Shown here in pieces: positions 38,201 to 51,821 of a stretch of 64,000 nucleotides of DNA. The stretch is taken from assembly GCA_936440205.1 (NCBI GenBank), contig OW387150.1:37072295-37136294 (forward strand), given 5' to 3'. The notes under the pieces are model-generated. The model worked only from the letters and a program-made list of their open reading frames with translations, had not been told where the DNA came from and searched no databases. The translations under genes were made by a program, and so were the position numbers. The stretch is from Lepidonotus clava. Its lineage: Eukaryota > Annelida > Polychaeta > Phyllodocida > Polynoidae. Position 1 is the first letter of the stretch. Each line of letters begins with the position of its first letter.

Positions 38201-41200
38201 ATAGCACACATGATTAACCATTTCTGGTGTTCCACATGAGATACTGACATCAGTTTCAGCTCAATATTTTCTGTGAATAAACTGGTGTTATACTATGGAA
38301 AAACATTCTTTTTCTAAGTAACATGTAGGTATATATAACCATTTTCATAGAGCATTTTCATTATATTCGTTCTACTTCCAAATTGTCATGTTTGCTGGGC
38401 ATGTATTGTATTCAAATAAGGTGTAAATCCGTAAAAGTGCAATTTATAAACTGGTAAAAAGCACAGTTAGACACCAGTTAAATACCACTTTGACACCAGT
38501 GAAGCACCAGTTAGGCATGATTTAAACATCAGTTAGACACCTGACCAAGGCATGCTGGCACCAGCATTCAGAGAACTGGTGACTTCCACTCTTAGGCAAC
38601 AAAAAAGGTGTCTATAACTGTCTCCATTAAAACTGTATTTACAAAGAGCTGCATATTAAATTGTGTACAGTTTGCTGGGGTTGTATTCACTTCACGATTG
38701 GATACTAAAACTAAGGATCTATACTTAATCAACACAAATTTCGGAGTTGACATTTTTATGTTGCAGGCAGAAACTGTACTGCATATTTCAAATCTTTCGT
38801 TTATAATTGAACAGCAGCAATTAAAGAGAGGGGCCAGTGAAATTTCAATATTGTTAAATTCTCATATCCGACTGTAGGTATAGTGCTTAAGTATAAATAT
38901 ATGACATTATTGTAACTTTGAAGTGATCCCTTATACTAGAAAACTGTGTCCCTATATCAGATCACACATTGAGCCCCCTGTTCACCTGACATAGGCTGTC
39001 TGTGTGTGACGTCACACAAAATGACAGTTATATTCAAATTTCAAAATTATAAATCCCAGAATAAGATATATTTTTGATTTTTCCATTGATGAATCAGTTT
39101 GTTTGGGTTTTTTTTAAATATGTTTAGGCTCACAAAAAACACTTAGATAAATTAAATATTGTTATTTTTCAGTTTTATCATTTTTCAACTGTTCTGCATG
39201 TGACCTCACATACAGATAATTCCTCTGTGCAGGCACTGTCAGATGCAGGCAGGTGCAATCAATTTTATGGAAACAAAATGTGAATAAAACAAAAACTATT
39301 AGAGATATAAGCATAAAATTTGGAATGGTTATTCCCCGGATAGTAAAGATCACGACAGTATACTAATTTGTGGTCATTGGCCCCTCCCTTTAAGTACAAA
39401 TGGCTGTCAATACAGCATGTGGTGCCCTTATTTAACAGATGAAATTTTACCTGATATTGCCTGCTAAGCATAAAGGTAAGGAAAGATTATGATATATATG
39501 CTTAATTCCTGGGCATTTTAGTAGGAGTTAACTTCAAAATCCATGTGCCACAGCCCTCAGGCTGCCACAGCAGGTTGCAGCCAGCAATAGGCAAAAGGCT
39601 GTGACTGGTGCATCTCATACTTGATTAATCAGAAAAACTTTGTCATCCAATTAACTCTAGATAAATCATACTATAAATGAAATTTAAATCACTGTTACTA
39701 GAAATGTGAAAGATAAATATGATAAAAAAAGGGTAGTTATAGAACAATTGATTATAGTTATCTAGTTTTTGGTGTTAAAACCTCTCCAAAAACTGGCTGT
39801 CACTTCTTTACTCACCTGGTGTGGGGGCAGTAGTGGTGATATCTGCAAAATTAGATAGAATTACAAAATGTTGATAGACAGTTATTCATTGATGCACCAT
39901 TTTGGTGGGTATATATACATTATGTGGTTAACTACACTAGTATCAAGACATTATAGTCCTACTGGTACAAAGATTACCTTGGATATAAAGGGTGTTTCTT
40001 TAGTTAGTTATTGTTTACATTAAAAGAAGCTATCCTTAGTTACACTTTTGTAAGGATCTTGTGAAAATAGGGAGTAGGTATTGGATAACATCCCTTCAGT
40101 TATTGACTTTGCAAATAGATGTAATTCCCTAGTTACACTTTTGCAAAGATATCTGAAAGAAATAGAGTAGGCATTAGTTATATCACCCTTAGTTACCTAT
40201 TTTGCACTCATTTCATTTACTTTTTTATGAATGCATATGTAAAAGCTTGTTTAGTAACATATTCTGGAGATTATATTCTCTAGTTAAACCTTTACATAAG
40301 TATGGTTTGTTTCTTTCTTGTGTTAGTTTAACGTCCAGCCAACCCTTTAGGGTTCTTTTACCAGACTGCACAAGGTTAAGCTTTGCTGCTAGTTTTATGT
40401 CAAAAGGGCGGTGACCGAATCTATGAGATGAGGTGCCTATTTGTAGCAGTGGGACCCAATACCCTCTTTATAGTGCTGCCACACTGAGATATCATGTCAT
40501 AGGCCCACAATACCCCACCAAGTTAAATCATACTGACACTGGTTATGTTTTGTGGTTCTTGCTTTATACCGAGTGTCAGGCAAGCAGTGACCACTGGCAT
40601 TGTTAAAGTCTTTGGTATGACTCAGCCAGGGATAAATGCCAAGACCTCCCAGACTCAAAGTGGGAACCCTACCAATTGAGCTACTGAGCCTGGTCTCCCC
40701 ATTTGTCACCTTCTACGAACATCAAGAAGCTGCTGGGGACACATTCTTCCCAGGAGGGAATATAAGTATGGTAAAGATAGTGTGCATTGGTAAAAGCCCC
40801 CTTATTTACCTATTCTGCAGATAGAGGGCAGGTTCTGGGTGCACTGGGCACTCTCCCATGTGATCTCATTGGTTGACGTGCTGTAGGTAAAGGTCATGCA
40901 GTCCTTGGTGACGTCGCTCGGCTGGTCGGGGCCCCAGTTCTGGTAAACTAACTCAGCATCTGAATGGAAAACAAGGGAACATAAAGCTTAAGAGTTTCAG
41001 ATGTTTGAATAGGAGGAATTACTATCATAACTAGTTTCATGTAATCAGATCCAAGTTAAGGTCAATTCAAAATTGCCTTTGGCTGGTTGCAACCTGCTGT
41101 GACAACCTGTGGCCTGTTACATAATGGCACATATAACAGTAAACAATGATTTTGTCAAATAATGCACTGTCATGTAAAAATCAAGCATAAAATTTCATCC

Positions 41201-44200
41201 ATTGATAGTAATCTTTCTTGGCTGAAAATTTCAGGATTTTTAAATCAAAATATCTAGTTTTTAGAACTTTTTACAGAATTATAATTGGCCTAGTAGAATA
41301 GTGATATTTCAACAGCAGGACCCATCACAATATGATCATCCTTGTTGCGAGACAGTGAATTGTTTTACAATTTCATTATGCTACAGTGGTCCATCACATG
41401 ATCTTCTTGCTGTTGTGAGCAAGACCTGTGGTCCGTCGCATAACCAAACCCTCGCAACAGCGAGAGCACAGCGAGGGTTTAGATTTAAGTCTCGCAACAG
41501 GGATATCCTTAAGGTTTTCAATGTGCCAACCCTCGCAACAGCGATGGTTTTGTACATTTTTTGGATTCATTTATTTGACTGATAAATACATTACCGCCAC
41601 TTGCCTCCTATATCTTTCATAAGCCAATGGACACATCTAACATACAGTGAAAGCAGAATGTAAAACTTCTAACCCCAAAATGCCCCCCCATTACATTGAA
41701 AAAATCAGGTGGACAAACATCGCTGTTATCGCCAAAGTTGGATCCACTCGCTGTTGAACAGGGACGGGTCTCGCTGTGGTGGACAACCCTCGCAACAGCG
41801 ATACCCGTTATGCGACGGACCACTGGTCTTGTTAACAAATTTAAACAATACAACCTCTCACAACAAGGACATCGCTGTTGCAATGGGTCCCACTGTTGAT
41901 TTGTGGCTGTTCTACTGGACTGATTTTAATTTTATAAATGGTTTTGAAAGCTAGACATTCAGATCTAAATTCCTGAAATTATTAGCCTGGAAGCATTATT
42001 AGAAATGGGTGAAAATTGATGCTGAATTTGGTGTATTACAGCGAGACTTTGACCAAACCCTCTTTACAGTTCGCACTTTTGCGAGACCCATCACTAAACC
42101 CTCGCTGTGCTCTCGCTGTTGCAAGAGTTTGGTTATGTGATGCGGCACTGAGGCCTTTGACAAATATTACCCACAGCTGGCAATTTGCACTCACCTGAAG
42201 TCCAGGTCCACTCGCGACCGACAAGTCCAACCCAGTATAAGTCAAGAGGTGGTCGGCCGAGGTTGTTGAGGACATTCCTGAGCTGGTCATACTCTGCCTT
42301 GTCCCTGATTGTGAGCAGCTCCCCACCCATGGCCCTGCAGGCTGAGTTAGCTGAGAACCAGGACTGAAGACCAGTGTCCGAAGGGTCCTGGGACACGAAG
42401 ACACACCGAGACCCGATGGACCGAATGGCCCCGCCGTTCTGCTGGACCTCTAAGCAAGGGGAGACTGAAAGGAAAGAATGTCATCAGTGATAGCACCATC
42501 AACAATAATGTTACAAAAACTCCATAGCATGCTGCAGAAGTCTTGTATCCATTCTAGAACCATTGAGTGGATAATGGGTCATACAAAAAGAATAATAATA
42601 CATTGCAGAGGTAATTTTGCTCAATATTTCTTGAAAGTCAAGATTTTGTAAAATTGAACTAAGTCAGCCCCTCAGGTGCTTTACAGCTGATGAAAAGGAG
42701 GTGTCATTCAGAGAGCTTTTTGTTTTGTTTATTGGGTACTTACAGTTAGGGAGGTGACAGATGTAGGCTGTCTTCTTGTGGCAGACCTCGTCTGTCATTA
42801 ACCACGTCCCCCAGCGTCCATCAAGCCCGCCACATCCACCTTGGGTCGCATCATAGTTATTGGGTCGGAAAGGCATCCACTCCCCATAACCACCTGTAAA
42901 TAGTCAAAATTGGGTAAATATACATGTTTATCATATTTAGATAAGTAGACATCGTCTGTCATTAACCACGTCCCCCAGCGCCCATCAAGCTGCCACATCC
43001 ACATTGGGTCACATCATAGTTATTGGGTCGGAATGGCATCTACTCTCCATAACCACCTGTAAATGGTCAATATCCAGTTTATACAGAAAAATATATTTAG
43101 ATATGGAGTCTTCAATAATTAGGTATGTATATTTTGGTAGGCTTCTGACCCCCTAACCCCATTTTAGAACAGATTAGTAATGATCATTTCATATTCAAGT
43201 AAATGTTTTTTCACCTATTCATGCTTCTTAAATCTATTGCAGCCTTCTGCTAGATAATATCCACAAAGATAACATATAAGTCCAGCCTAATGTGCTCGAA
43301 TGTTGATTAGGGTCCTGGCAGGAAAATACCTTAAAAGATAACTTCAGCAGTAAACTACCAAATATAACAAAGTGTTTTCCTACCTCCAATAGAGAAGATG
43401 TTGTTCTCCGCGGAACCCCCACAGAACACGCCTGACCCTGATCGGGCCCCAGTGCACTCCACGGTGCACTCCTTCGATCCCCCATACTGACCATAAGAGT
43501 GGCCACAGTAACACACTCGACCATTCTGTGAGAAAACATATGTAATTTTCTTTTAGCAACAGATGGAAATGTATATAAAGGCTATATTCCACAATGCATT
43601 CTTTTACTTGAGTTGGTCATTTAACTTGTGTTTATTGATATGGACGCAAGTGAACGCAAGCAAATGCAAGCAATTTTTAAAGTTGCTTGTGTGTGTGTAC
43701 TTTCGCTCAATGAAGACAAGTATGTCGTTTTCTAAAGAGTACTTGCATTCAGATCCAAACATGTTGGTATATGAATGCAAGTGATCTTGCATTTCCTAAT
43801 TCGAGGGAATGTAAATGCCACTGAATGCAAAGTGGAATATAGCCTTAACAAATATACTGTACAAAGAGCATAGTCATAACAATGTTTCTTTTAGTCATAC
43901 AACGACTTTAGAATTTCTATGGTGCCGGCCTTGATTCAAAATACAGATAATAAGGATGAAAGCTTTGGATAACATATAGTTATCAAAATGCATTGTATCA
44001 GTTACTTCATGCTTAAAAATTATTTAGCAGTCCGAATGTTCAAACAAAGGATTTACAGAAGGAAGAAGTAACTTTTACATTGGAGTAAGATATATTCCTT
44101 TGAATTTGAATTCAAGCCCTTTTTTTAATACTTTGTTGACGTATGACTTTGTATAAACTGGTCTCTTATAACTGAAACATACCTGCAGTCCAGCAACAGT

Positions 44201-47200
44201 GTAGTTCATCATAGCACAGTGTGTGGTGCAGTTTGCTGGGAGAAGGGGTTCGGCCCCAAAGTCCTTCATGTAGGGCAGGTCAGGGTTGGTAGCCCGGTCT
44301 GCGAAACACCCCTGGGGCTCCACCGTTGTCTGGCCTAGGGAAGAAAGGTATAATGCATCATTCATTCTCCCTACCATGGAAAGTGTGAATCTAGATAATT
44401 TCATGTGTATTAATTTGATTACTTGATAGATTGATATATAAATTCAATGGTTGTAAAATTCTGAATGCAAATGCTCCTATTGTTCTTGTACACTCTGTGA
44501 ACTAAGGCTGTATACTCTTACAGTATGCATCCCTTACTAAGGGAATCATGTATTGTTCTCAATAGAAATTAAGGCTTACAGATTTTCATCCAGTGTATCT
44601 TGATGTATATTGAAACGCTGGATAGACAATGAAAACTGGCGTGTGCCAATGTCTGTTCAGCATAATAAAACTGATTTTTAAAAAAAGAATTGTGTAGATT
44701 TGCCCTAACAAGCAAATTCACAGGGGTTTAATTTCGTGTTACCAAGAGTTAGGCGCTCTATATAGTATGTTAAAAGACGCTGATTTACAATATTCTAAGA
44801 ACCCACAGATTAATTTTGGCATATCATATAAACAAAAATATAAGGAAATCTATAGAACATATATAAATATTAGTTTTACCATATTCAATCTGTAATAGAT
44901 ACATTTTGAAATCAACCTGAAAAATATGAAGCATATATATATATAGGTACAAGCTGAAACAGTTGCTAGTCTTTTGCAATGGCATCCCACTAAAATGTCA
45001 TGATTAATGAAAAAATATGCTTTAGGCCTGTGACTAGTCTAGATATTTCCTAGCATGCACCTTGATCTAGGCTAGTCTGCAGGTAAGATGCATAAAATAA
45101 TTGTGCTATCTTTGGTGGGGAGAAATACCTTTATCATTATAAGAATTTTTTTTGGATGGAAAAGAGGTAGTTATCAGTTAGTAGTGTGTGTTGTAAAAGT
45201 TAGTTTTTCAAGTCTTCCCACCAAGACCAACATATACAGACATTCCACAAAGAATGTTTACTTCAATTTTTTGTTATTGATAATTTCTAAATTGCTTTGT
45301 AAAATATTTTTGGATGAAGACACCTTTGTGGTTTGCCCATCTTTGGAGTTTATGGCACGAGTTATTTGAATGAATTAAGTAAGATGGTTTAGTGAATCCA
45401 TACAGAGAAGGATCTCTAGTGGATATCTCTAGATCTATCTAATATTTCTGTTGTCCTAATTCCTTTTTGATATTTTATCAGAACAATGATTACTCCCAGA
45501 AGTACATAATGTGGAACTCTACCTCTTTATACAGTTAGGAATGTACTGCTACAATTTTGTGATGATTTAATGTTTTAAAATCTGGCTCCTTTATATAAGA
45601 CCTATTTTTGGAATTGCATATGACAACATTTTGGATAACACACATCTGATGAATAATTACACGCTCTGCTGACAAAAGATAAATACATGGGGTAGTGCAT
45701 ATTGACAGGCCAAAGTACCGCTCATTGTTCTCATGATTGCTAACATTATTTTTCCTTTTATTTGGGTGATATAATAAAGGAGGACCTTGGGGTTGTCCTT
45801 GGGTGGATGTATGACCCACTGAGATTGTACAAACTTCGGGCTTCACCCTCGGTATGTGATGATGCCCTATGGGTCGTGAGGCCATCCTAGGACGTCCCCC
45901 CCCCCTGTGGTCCTTCTAATTATACTATGCTTATGATATATATGTAAAAACATTCATATATCCAAATCATGTAAGTGGTTATTTACTTCCCCCTAGTTGC
46001 ATTTATAAATAGAGACTTAGCCTTCAATGAATCACCTGGTTGGCCCAAACTCCTGAGGTGCCTACCTTGAGGCAGGCTTTGTTCCTTTGTTCAGTCTGGT
46101 TGTATAATAAAAACCTTGGCACCTCCTTCTAGAATCAACATTCACCACTCAACAATAGGTTTTATTATTCATTACTGTGTGGCCTCATGCTAGATAAACT
46201 TTAGTATAAAGGCTGTATTGCACAAACCGATTTTGATGCTGCCGATTTTGCATTTGTTTGATTTTCTCTGAGAATATGGCATGAAAGCATGCACCCTATA
46301 TAACATTTGAACAAGAATTATAAGAGCTTTCAAATGATGTATAATATTTGTGTATTTCCCCTTTGTTTCCACTACCGATTTTTTAAATCGGCAGCAAAAT
46401 TGGTATGTGGAATACAGGCTTAAGTAAAGCAGTTATCTGAATTGTCCTTTATTCCACAGCCTATGCAGGGATGTATTGGTATGCATGTGGCAGGACTTGT
46501 ATAGCCATGTAGTTTGGTCTTTGTTTGCAAGACCTTATACAAATAGTGCCAGAGCATTATAGTGCCATGGCATTCCAATTACAGCTGCTTAAACTATTGA
46601 TAACTTAATGTTATTCAAAGTGAAGTTGTAGATGGTTTGAAAAAAAAACAGAAACATATTGAGGAATAACTGCACATGTATATAAACTAGACTCTTTCTT
46701 TTTTTTAAAATCAGATGTGTAGTTCTGTTGAGGGCCTGTGATTAATAACTATTTTGGTGGAAAATGTCAAATACCCACTAAACTCCACTCCATGTCTTGA
46801 AGCAATAGTTTGCCCTCTGTTGTATTGCATAGTCTGGTATGAGGTACAGATACAAATTTAAATAGATTAATATCAATTTCCTGATGAGATATAAATGTCG
46901 GAGTTTAAGGTCAGCTCAGAAATTTCTCAACTTTATCAAGACAAACTCATTTTTTTGGACAGATACAGTACAATGATCAAATGTATGGGGGTCGGAAATG
47001 ACGGCAAGGTGAGATGTTCTAGCTCTCAACTCCCAGGGTCACCATGCCCAGCCAGCCATATGCAGTGCCAATACTACAATCATTACATTCTATTTCTTTC
47101 TACTCTTTATTTTCTTTATTATCATCTGCATGAAAACCTTACTTTGTAAGCTGTGGCTCTGAATACAAAAAAAATATGTTTATATGATCAGATATATATA

Positions 47201-50200
47201 CAACATGATATATTGGTATAACCAAAGAACCAGTCTAATTACCTGATGTGCCGATCCATTTCCACACTGGGAATGCATTGCGGTTGTCACGACGCCCTCC
47301 GATCCAGAAACTGGTGAGGACAGAGGTTACTGGTTTGCGAGTCCACGTTGTCCGGACCAGCCAATCCATCTCCTCCTGCAGGGGCTGGGAGGATATCGAG
47401 ACGAGTTCGCCCATACCTGTAACATAAAGAACATTTTATATGTCAGTACTGGTAGTAGATAGAGACAGGTTGGCCATTACTAGCTCTGGAACTCTAGCAC
47501 AGCTTTCCAAGCTGTGTATAGAGTTCTAAAATACTCCCACCATTTAAGTAACAATTCATTGCATACACAAAATGCAGGTGGTCTGGTCCTGTTTTATGAC
47601 TGTTTACATGTACTTACATATCCCTAAATGCACAGTAGTTTATTCATTGGCCATAGTTATGCTCCATAAATGAGCTGTAGGGCAAAATCAGACCGCCAAA
47701 TTTTCATTCCCAGCCATGTGCAGCCATGTTTGAATTTGAGCTTGTTGCCGGTGTCACAGATCACTGGACAGCTCAGTGGACCATGCAGTGTCCAGCCAAG
47801 AACCAGCTACAGGGCTTTGACCAAATGACCTGGGTCTTGGGCATGCTCAGTGCATCACTAGTCAAAAACAATATGGCTGTTGGGCCATTTTCTTGGAAAC
47901 ACTGGACTTTACCCACCCACATTGGATATTCCTGACACTTTGGGAGTTTTAAAAAGTAAGTAGGGCTATTGGAAACATAAATGAGATTTAGTTATGCATG
48001 AGCATTAGCCCTGACTTCTTGTTATTTGTGAGTTATAGGCACTTGAAGTGGCAAGAAGTGGGATTTGACAATTTACACCATAGGGTGTTGGTTCAGCCAT
48101 CGGGGCACACACACACTTTTGGTGCAGGAATGGATGCAAATCAGTGGAAAACCAGCACATTCCACTGATCTGTTGGCTGATACTGTACAAATTAGTTAGT
48201 GGATATGGTCTTTAAGGTCCACCAATTGTTTTTTTAGTAATTGCACTTCAATATGTAGTGTTTAGACATACACCATGTTAGTCATGAAATAAGTCTGTTG
48301 TTAGTAGAAATTCTTCACAAATCTTAGAATACATGTTGACATATTTAGTTAACAAATTAAACATTATAGCAGAAATATCCATAAATAATTGCACCCTTAC
48401 CCGGTCTGCCAATCTGTGAGGCGATGTTGTCGCATTCCGACTGTGCTCCAAGCCAGGACATCAGGGCCTCGGTGACCACATAACAACCGGTGTGGGAAAA
48501 GGTACCCGGGCAGTTAACTGTAAGATAATAAAGGTATGATTATTTTTGTAATTATTAAGTAACCACATTCTGTGGTATACATAAGATTTTTAAGTGAGAG
48601 TTGACCTATATAAGAAAGATTACAATAACAAATAAACAGTGTTATAATTACAGCTTAAGAAAGAAGGGTATGATATGATATATAGATATATTCAGTATCT
48701 AAACAGACACATGATTTAGTTATGTATCGTAAAGTTATACAATAAGGGTATGTGTTAGGTGACTTAAAAGGACACGAAAATGATATGATTGACAATTAAG
48801 ACTATTATTAAGTTTCACTAGACTTCCCATAACTCATCACTCACACAGCTGAGGAGCGGTACGCATAGTGGACAGTGCATATTGACAGGCTGTACATACC
48901 ACTCATCATTCTCAGTTGTTTTAACATAGTTTGAATAATGTTTGGGTGATAGTATAAAGGTGAACCTTTGGGGTCATCCTCGGGTGGCCGTACAAGCCAT
49001 GGGAATCATACAAACCTCAGGCTTCAACCTTGGTTTGTGACGATCCCCTGTGGGTTGTATAGCCACCCTCTGACGCCCCATGCAATTCCTCTTATCTGTC
49101 AACAAACTATGTACATTTCAGTTTTTTCCATACTCACTGTTGTTGTTGATGGAGTAGCTTTTGCAGAGGGAGCTATGGATGGCCTCTACAACAACTGGTA
49201 GCTGAAGCATCACATAACTGGGAGCTAAAAAGTAGGTAAGGTTGACAATCTGTGGAGCGCTTGAGATGCGCCTGAGTTCATTCACATCAATCTCATTGGT
49301 GACACCGATGGCGTAAATCCGAATACCAGCCTGTCTTGCCAAATCAGCCTCTGGCAGTGTTTTCTCACGGTCGTACGTTGATTTGCCATCAGTGATAACA
49401 ATGCTGACGTCAGCGACATTTTCCCGATCCCCGCTGAAAGTAGTGTAGCTTTGTGTGCGCATGACGTTCAGTCCCCCGGAGGTGTTTGTGTTTCCCGCCA
49501 TGTGTTCCAATGATTTGATGGCTGCTACAATGGATGCCTTGTCGGAATAAGCAGTCAAACCAAACTCGAGTTTGCCTTCATTTGCGAACTGGACCAGGGC
49601 CACCCGGTCGTTGTCCGGGCCCACATTGAAGTAGTCGAGCATGGACACCATGTAGTCTAAGATCCGAACCCACTCGCGGCATCCCTTGTCTATTTCCTGA
49701 CCCTCACAGATACTGCCCGAGCCATCCACCACAAACGTCAGGTCCACCTTCTCAAGGCGGCAGTCTGAAATACAGAGAGAGGTCAACAAGGGGTCAGGAG
49801 GGTTAGAGGGAGGTCAAGATAAGGTCAGGCCGGTCAGAGAGAGATCAAGAGATGGTCAGAGGGAATTCAGGGGGTCAGAGGGAGGTCAAGATGGGGTAAG
49901 GGGGTCAGAGGGAGGTCAAGATGGGGTCAGGGGGTCAGAGGGAGGACAAGATGGGGTCAGGGGGTCAGAGGGGAGTCAAAGGGTCAGAGGGAGGTCAAGA
50001 TAAGGTCAGAAAGGTTAGAGGTAGGTCAAGTTAAGGTCAGGGGGTCAGGTAAAGGTCAAGAAGAGGTCAGATGGGGGTCAAGATAAGGTCAGGGGGGCAA
50101 GTAAAGGTCGAGAGGGGTCAAAAGGGTCAGAGGGAGGTCGGGAGATGGTCAGAGGGAGGTCAAGATGGGGTCAGGGGGTCAGAGGAAAGTCATTGGGTCA

Positions 50201-51775
50201 GAGAAAGGTCATGATAAGGTCAGGAGGGTCATGGGAGGTCAGGAAGAGGTCAGAAGGGTCAGAGGGAGGTCAAGATAAGGTGAGGGAGTCAGATAAAGGT
50301 CAAGAAGAGGTAAGGGAGTCAGATTGAGGTCAATATAACGTCACAGAGAGGTTGACAGGAGATTTGGTACAGATAACATGAACAGGATATCAAATGAGAA
50401 CAGCTAGAGGTCAGAGGAGCTTAGAAGAAAGTCAGGTGACGTCAGAGGGAGGTCAACCATAAATGCTTAAGTTATGTAAAAAAAGATTTAGAGAGTTGGA
50501 TTTAGAGAGCCAGACTTGCTGAGTGTTGGGGAAAAGCTTCCCATTATTAGAATGTTGCTATAGGTAAACGTTATGTTACTCTTTACCTGGTTTCAGCATC
50601 CCTTTTAAGAATAGAAATTATCATCCTTAATGCTGGTTTATTTACTTGTCAAACTCCATGATAGTTTCACATGACTTTGCTTAATCGGTAAAGAAACGGA
50701 AGGTTTCATAGAAAATAAAAATGGTATACTCACCGCCAGAACAGCTCTGACATTCTGAAACACAACAAATCTTAGATTTAGCTTACAGGTTGATGGGGAA
50801 AATTAGATTTAGCTTCCAGGTTTTTGGCAAACCTTAGATATAGCTTACAGGTTGATGACAAATCTTAGATATAGTTCACATGTGAATGAAATAGAAGAGC
50901 AGGGGGTCACTACACAAGAGATGTATGCTTTACTGAATGAGATGGTTCCAACTCGACTCACCCAAAGCGACCTTGGAAGAATGCTCCTTTTTTTTAATAT
51001 TCTCATTTGCAGTTTCACTTTGTTGTGTTTGTGTGTTTGTGTGCGTGTGTCTGTGTCTGTGTGTGTCTGTGTCTGTGTGTGTGGTGTGTCTGTGTCTGTG
51101 TGTGTCACTGTGTTTGGTGTGTGTCTGTGTCTCTCTGTGTGTCTGTGTGTGTGTCTGTGTCTGTGTGGTGTGTGTGTGTCACTGTGAGTGTGTCTGTGTC
51201 TGTGTGTCTGTGTGTCTGTGTCTGTGTGTATGCTATGTATGCATATATGCATGTCAGTGGGGGATTTATAGGGGAAGTGCAGGGGCGCATGCCCCCTCCT
51301 TTATTGGCCAAATTTAGATTTTTTAAATGTAAAGTTCTGGGGAAAAAACGATTAGGTGCGCCACGCCAACCCTTTTCTATTAGTACGCCCCCCAGCCTTT
51401 TCGAAAAGCTGGGTCCGCCACTGCATGTGGACATTTAAGTATGGTTGGTTGGTTATTGGTGTTTAACGCCGTATCAACATCTATGGTCATATCACGGCGA
51501 GAACAATGTTTGACAATTCTGTCTGGGATGATCGAATCTATGAGAAGGTAGAAACTGTAGCCCTACACATTTACCGAGGCAGGTGTTCTTTTAATGTGCA
51601 GGGTCCCATAGGCAGGGCCCTACACACAACAGCCGGTGACTCTCTAGGAGTCTTTGATAACCCAGTTGTTGCCACTGGGAGACATGTAGAGGGGAGCAGC
51701 AGCCAGCCCACCATTTAAGTATGTGTGCCTATATGTATCCAGGTATATATGTATGTATGTATGTCTGTGTGTGTA

Positions 51776-51821
<46 letters not shown>

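Larger units (their letters stand above)
44335..47242 (-). other. Gene 2 intron between CTLD N-half and WSC (2.9 kb)
   Basis: Read on the minus strand for a phase-1 exon with the Trp/Cys pattern of a CTLD C-half; none found. Contains repeat E copy 2 and MITE H copy 2. This absence supports the split-CTLD reading. Confidence 0.6.

Noticed and set aside
46000-46150. Candidate missing CTLD C-half exon in the gene 2 intron
   Set aside because: A donor-like AAG/GTAGGC exists on the minus strand, but the preceding frame lacks the Trp/Cys pattern of a lectin end.
47726-47935. Plus-strand frame of 69 residues between lectin exons
   Set aside because: Antisense intronic sequence without splice sites or similarity that I can recognise.
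50845-51438. Long Val/Cys- or Thr/His-rich frames on both strands
   Set aside because: Artefacts of the GT/CT microsatellite.
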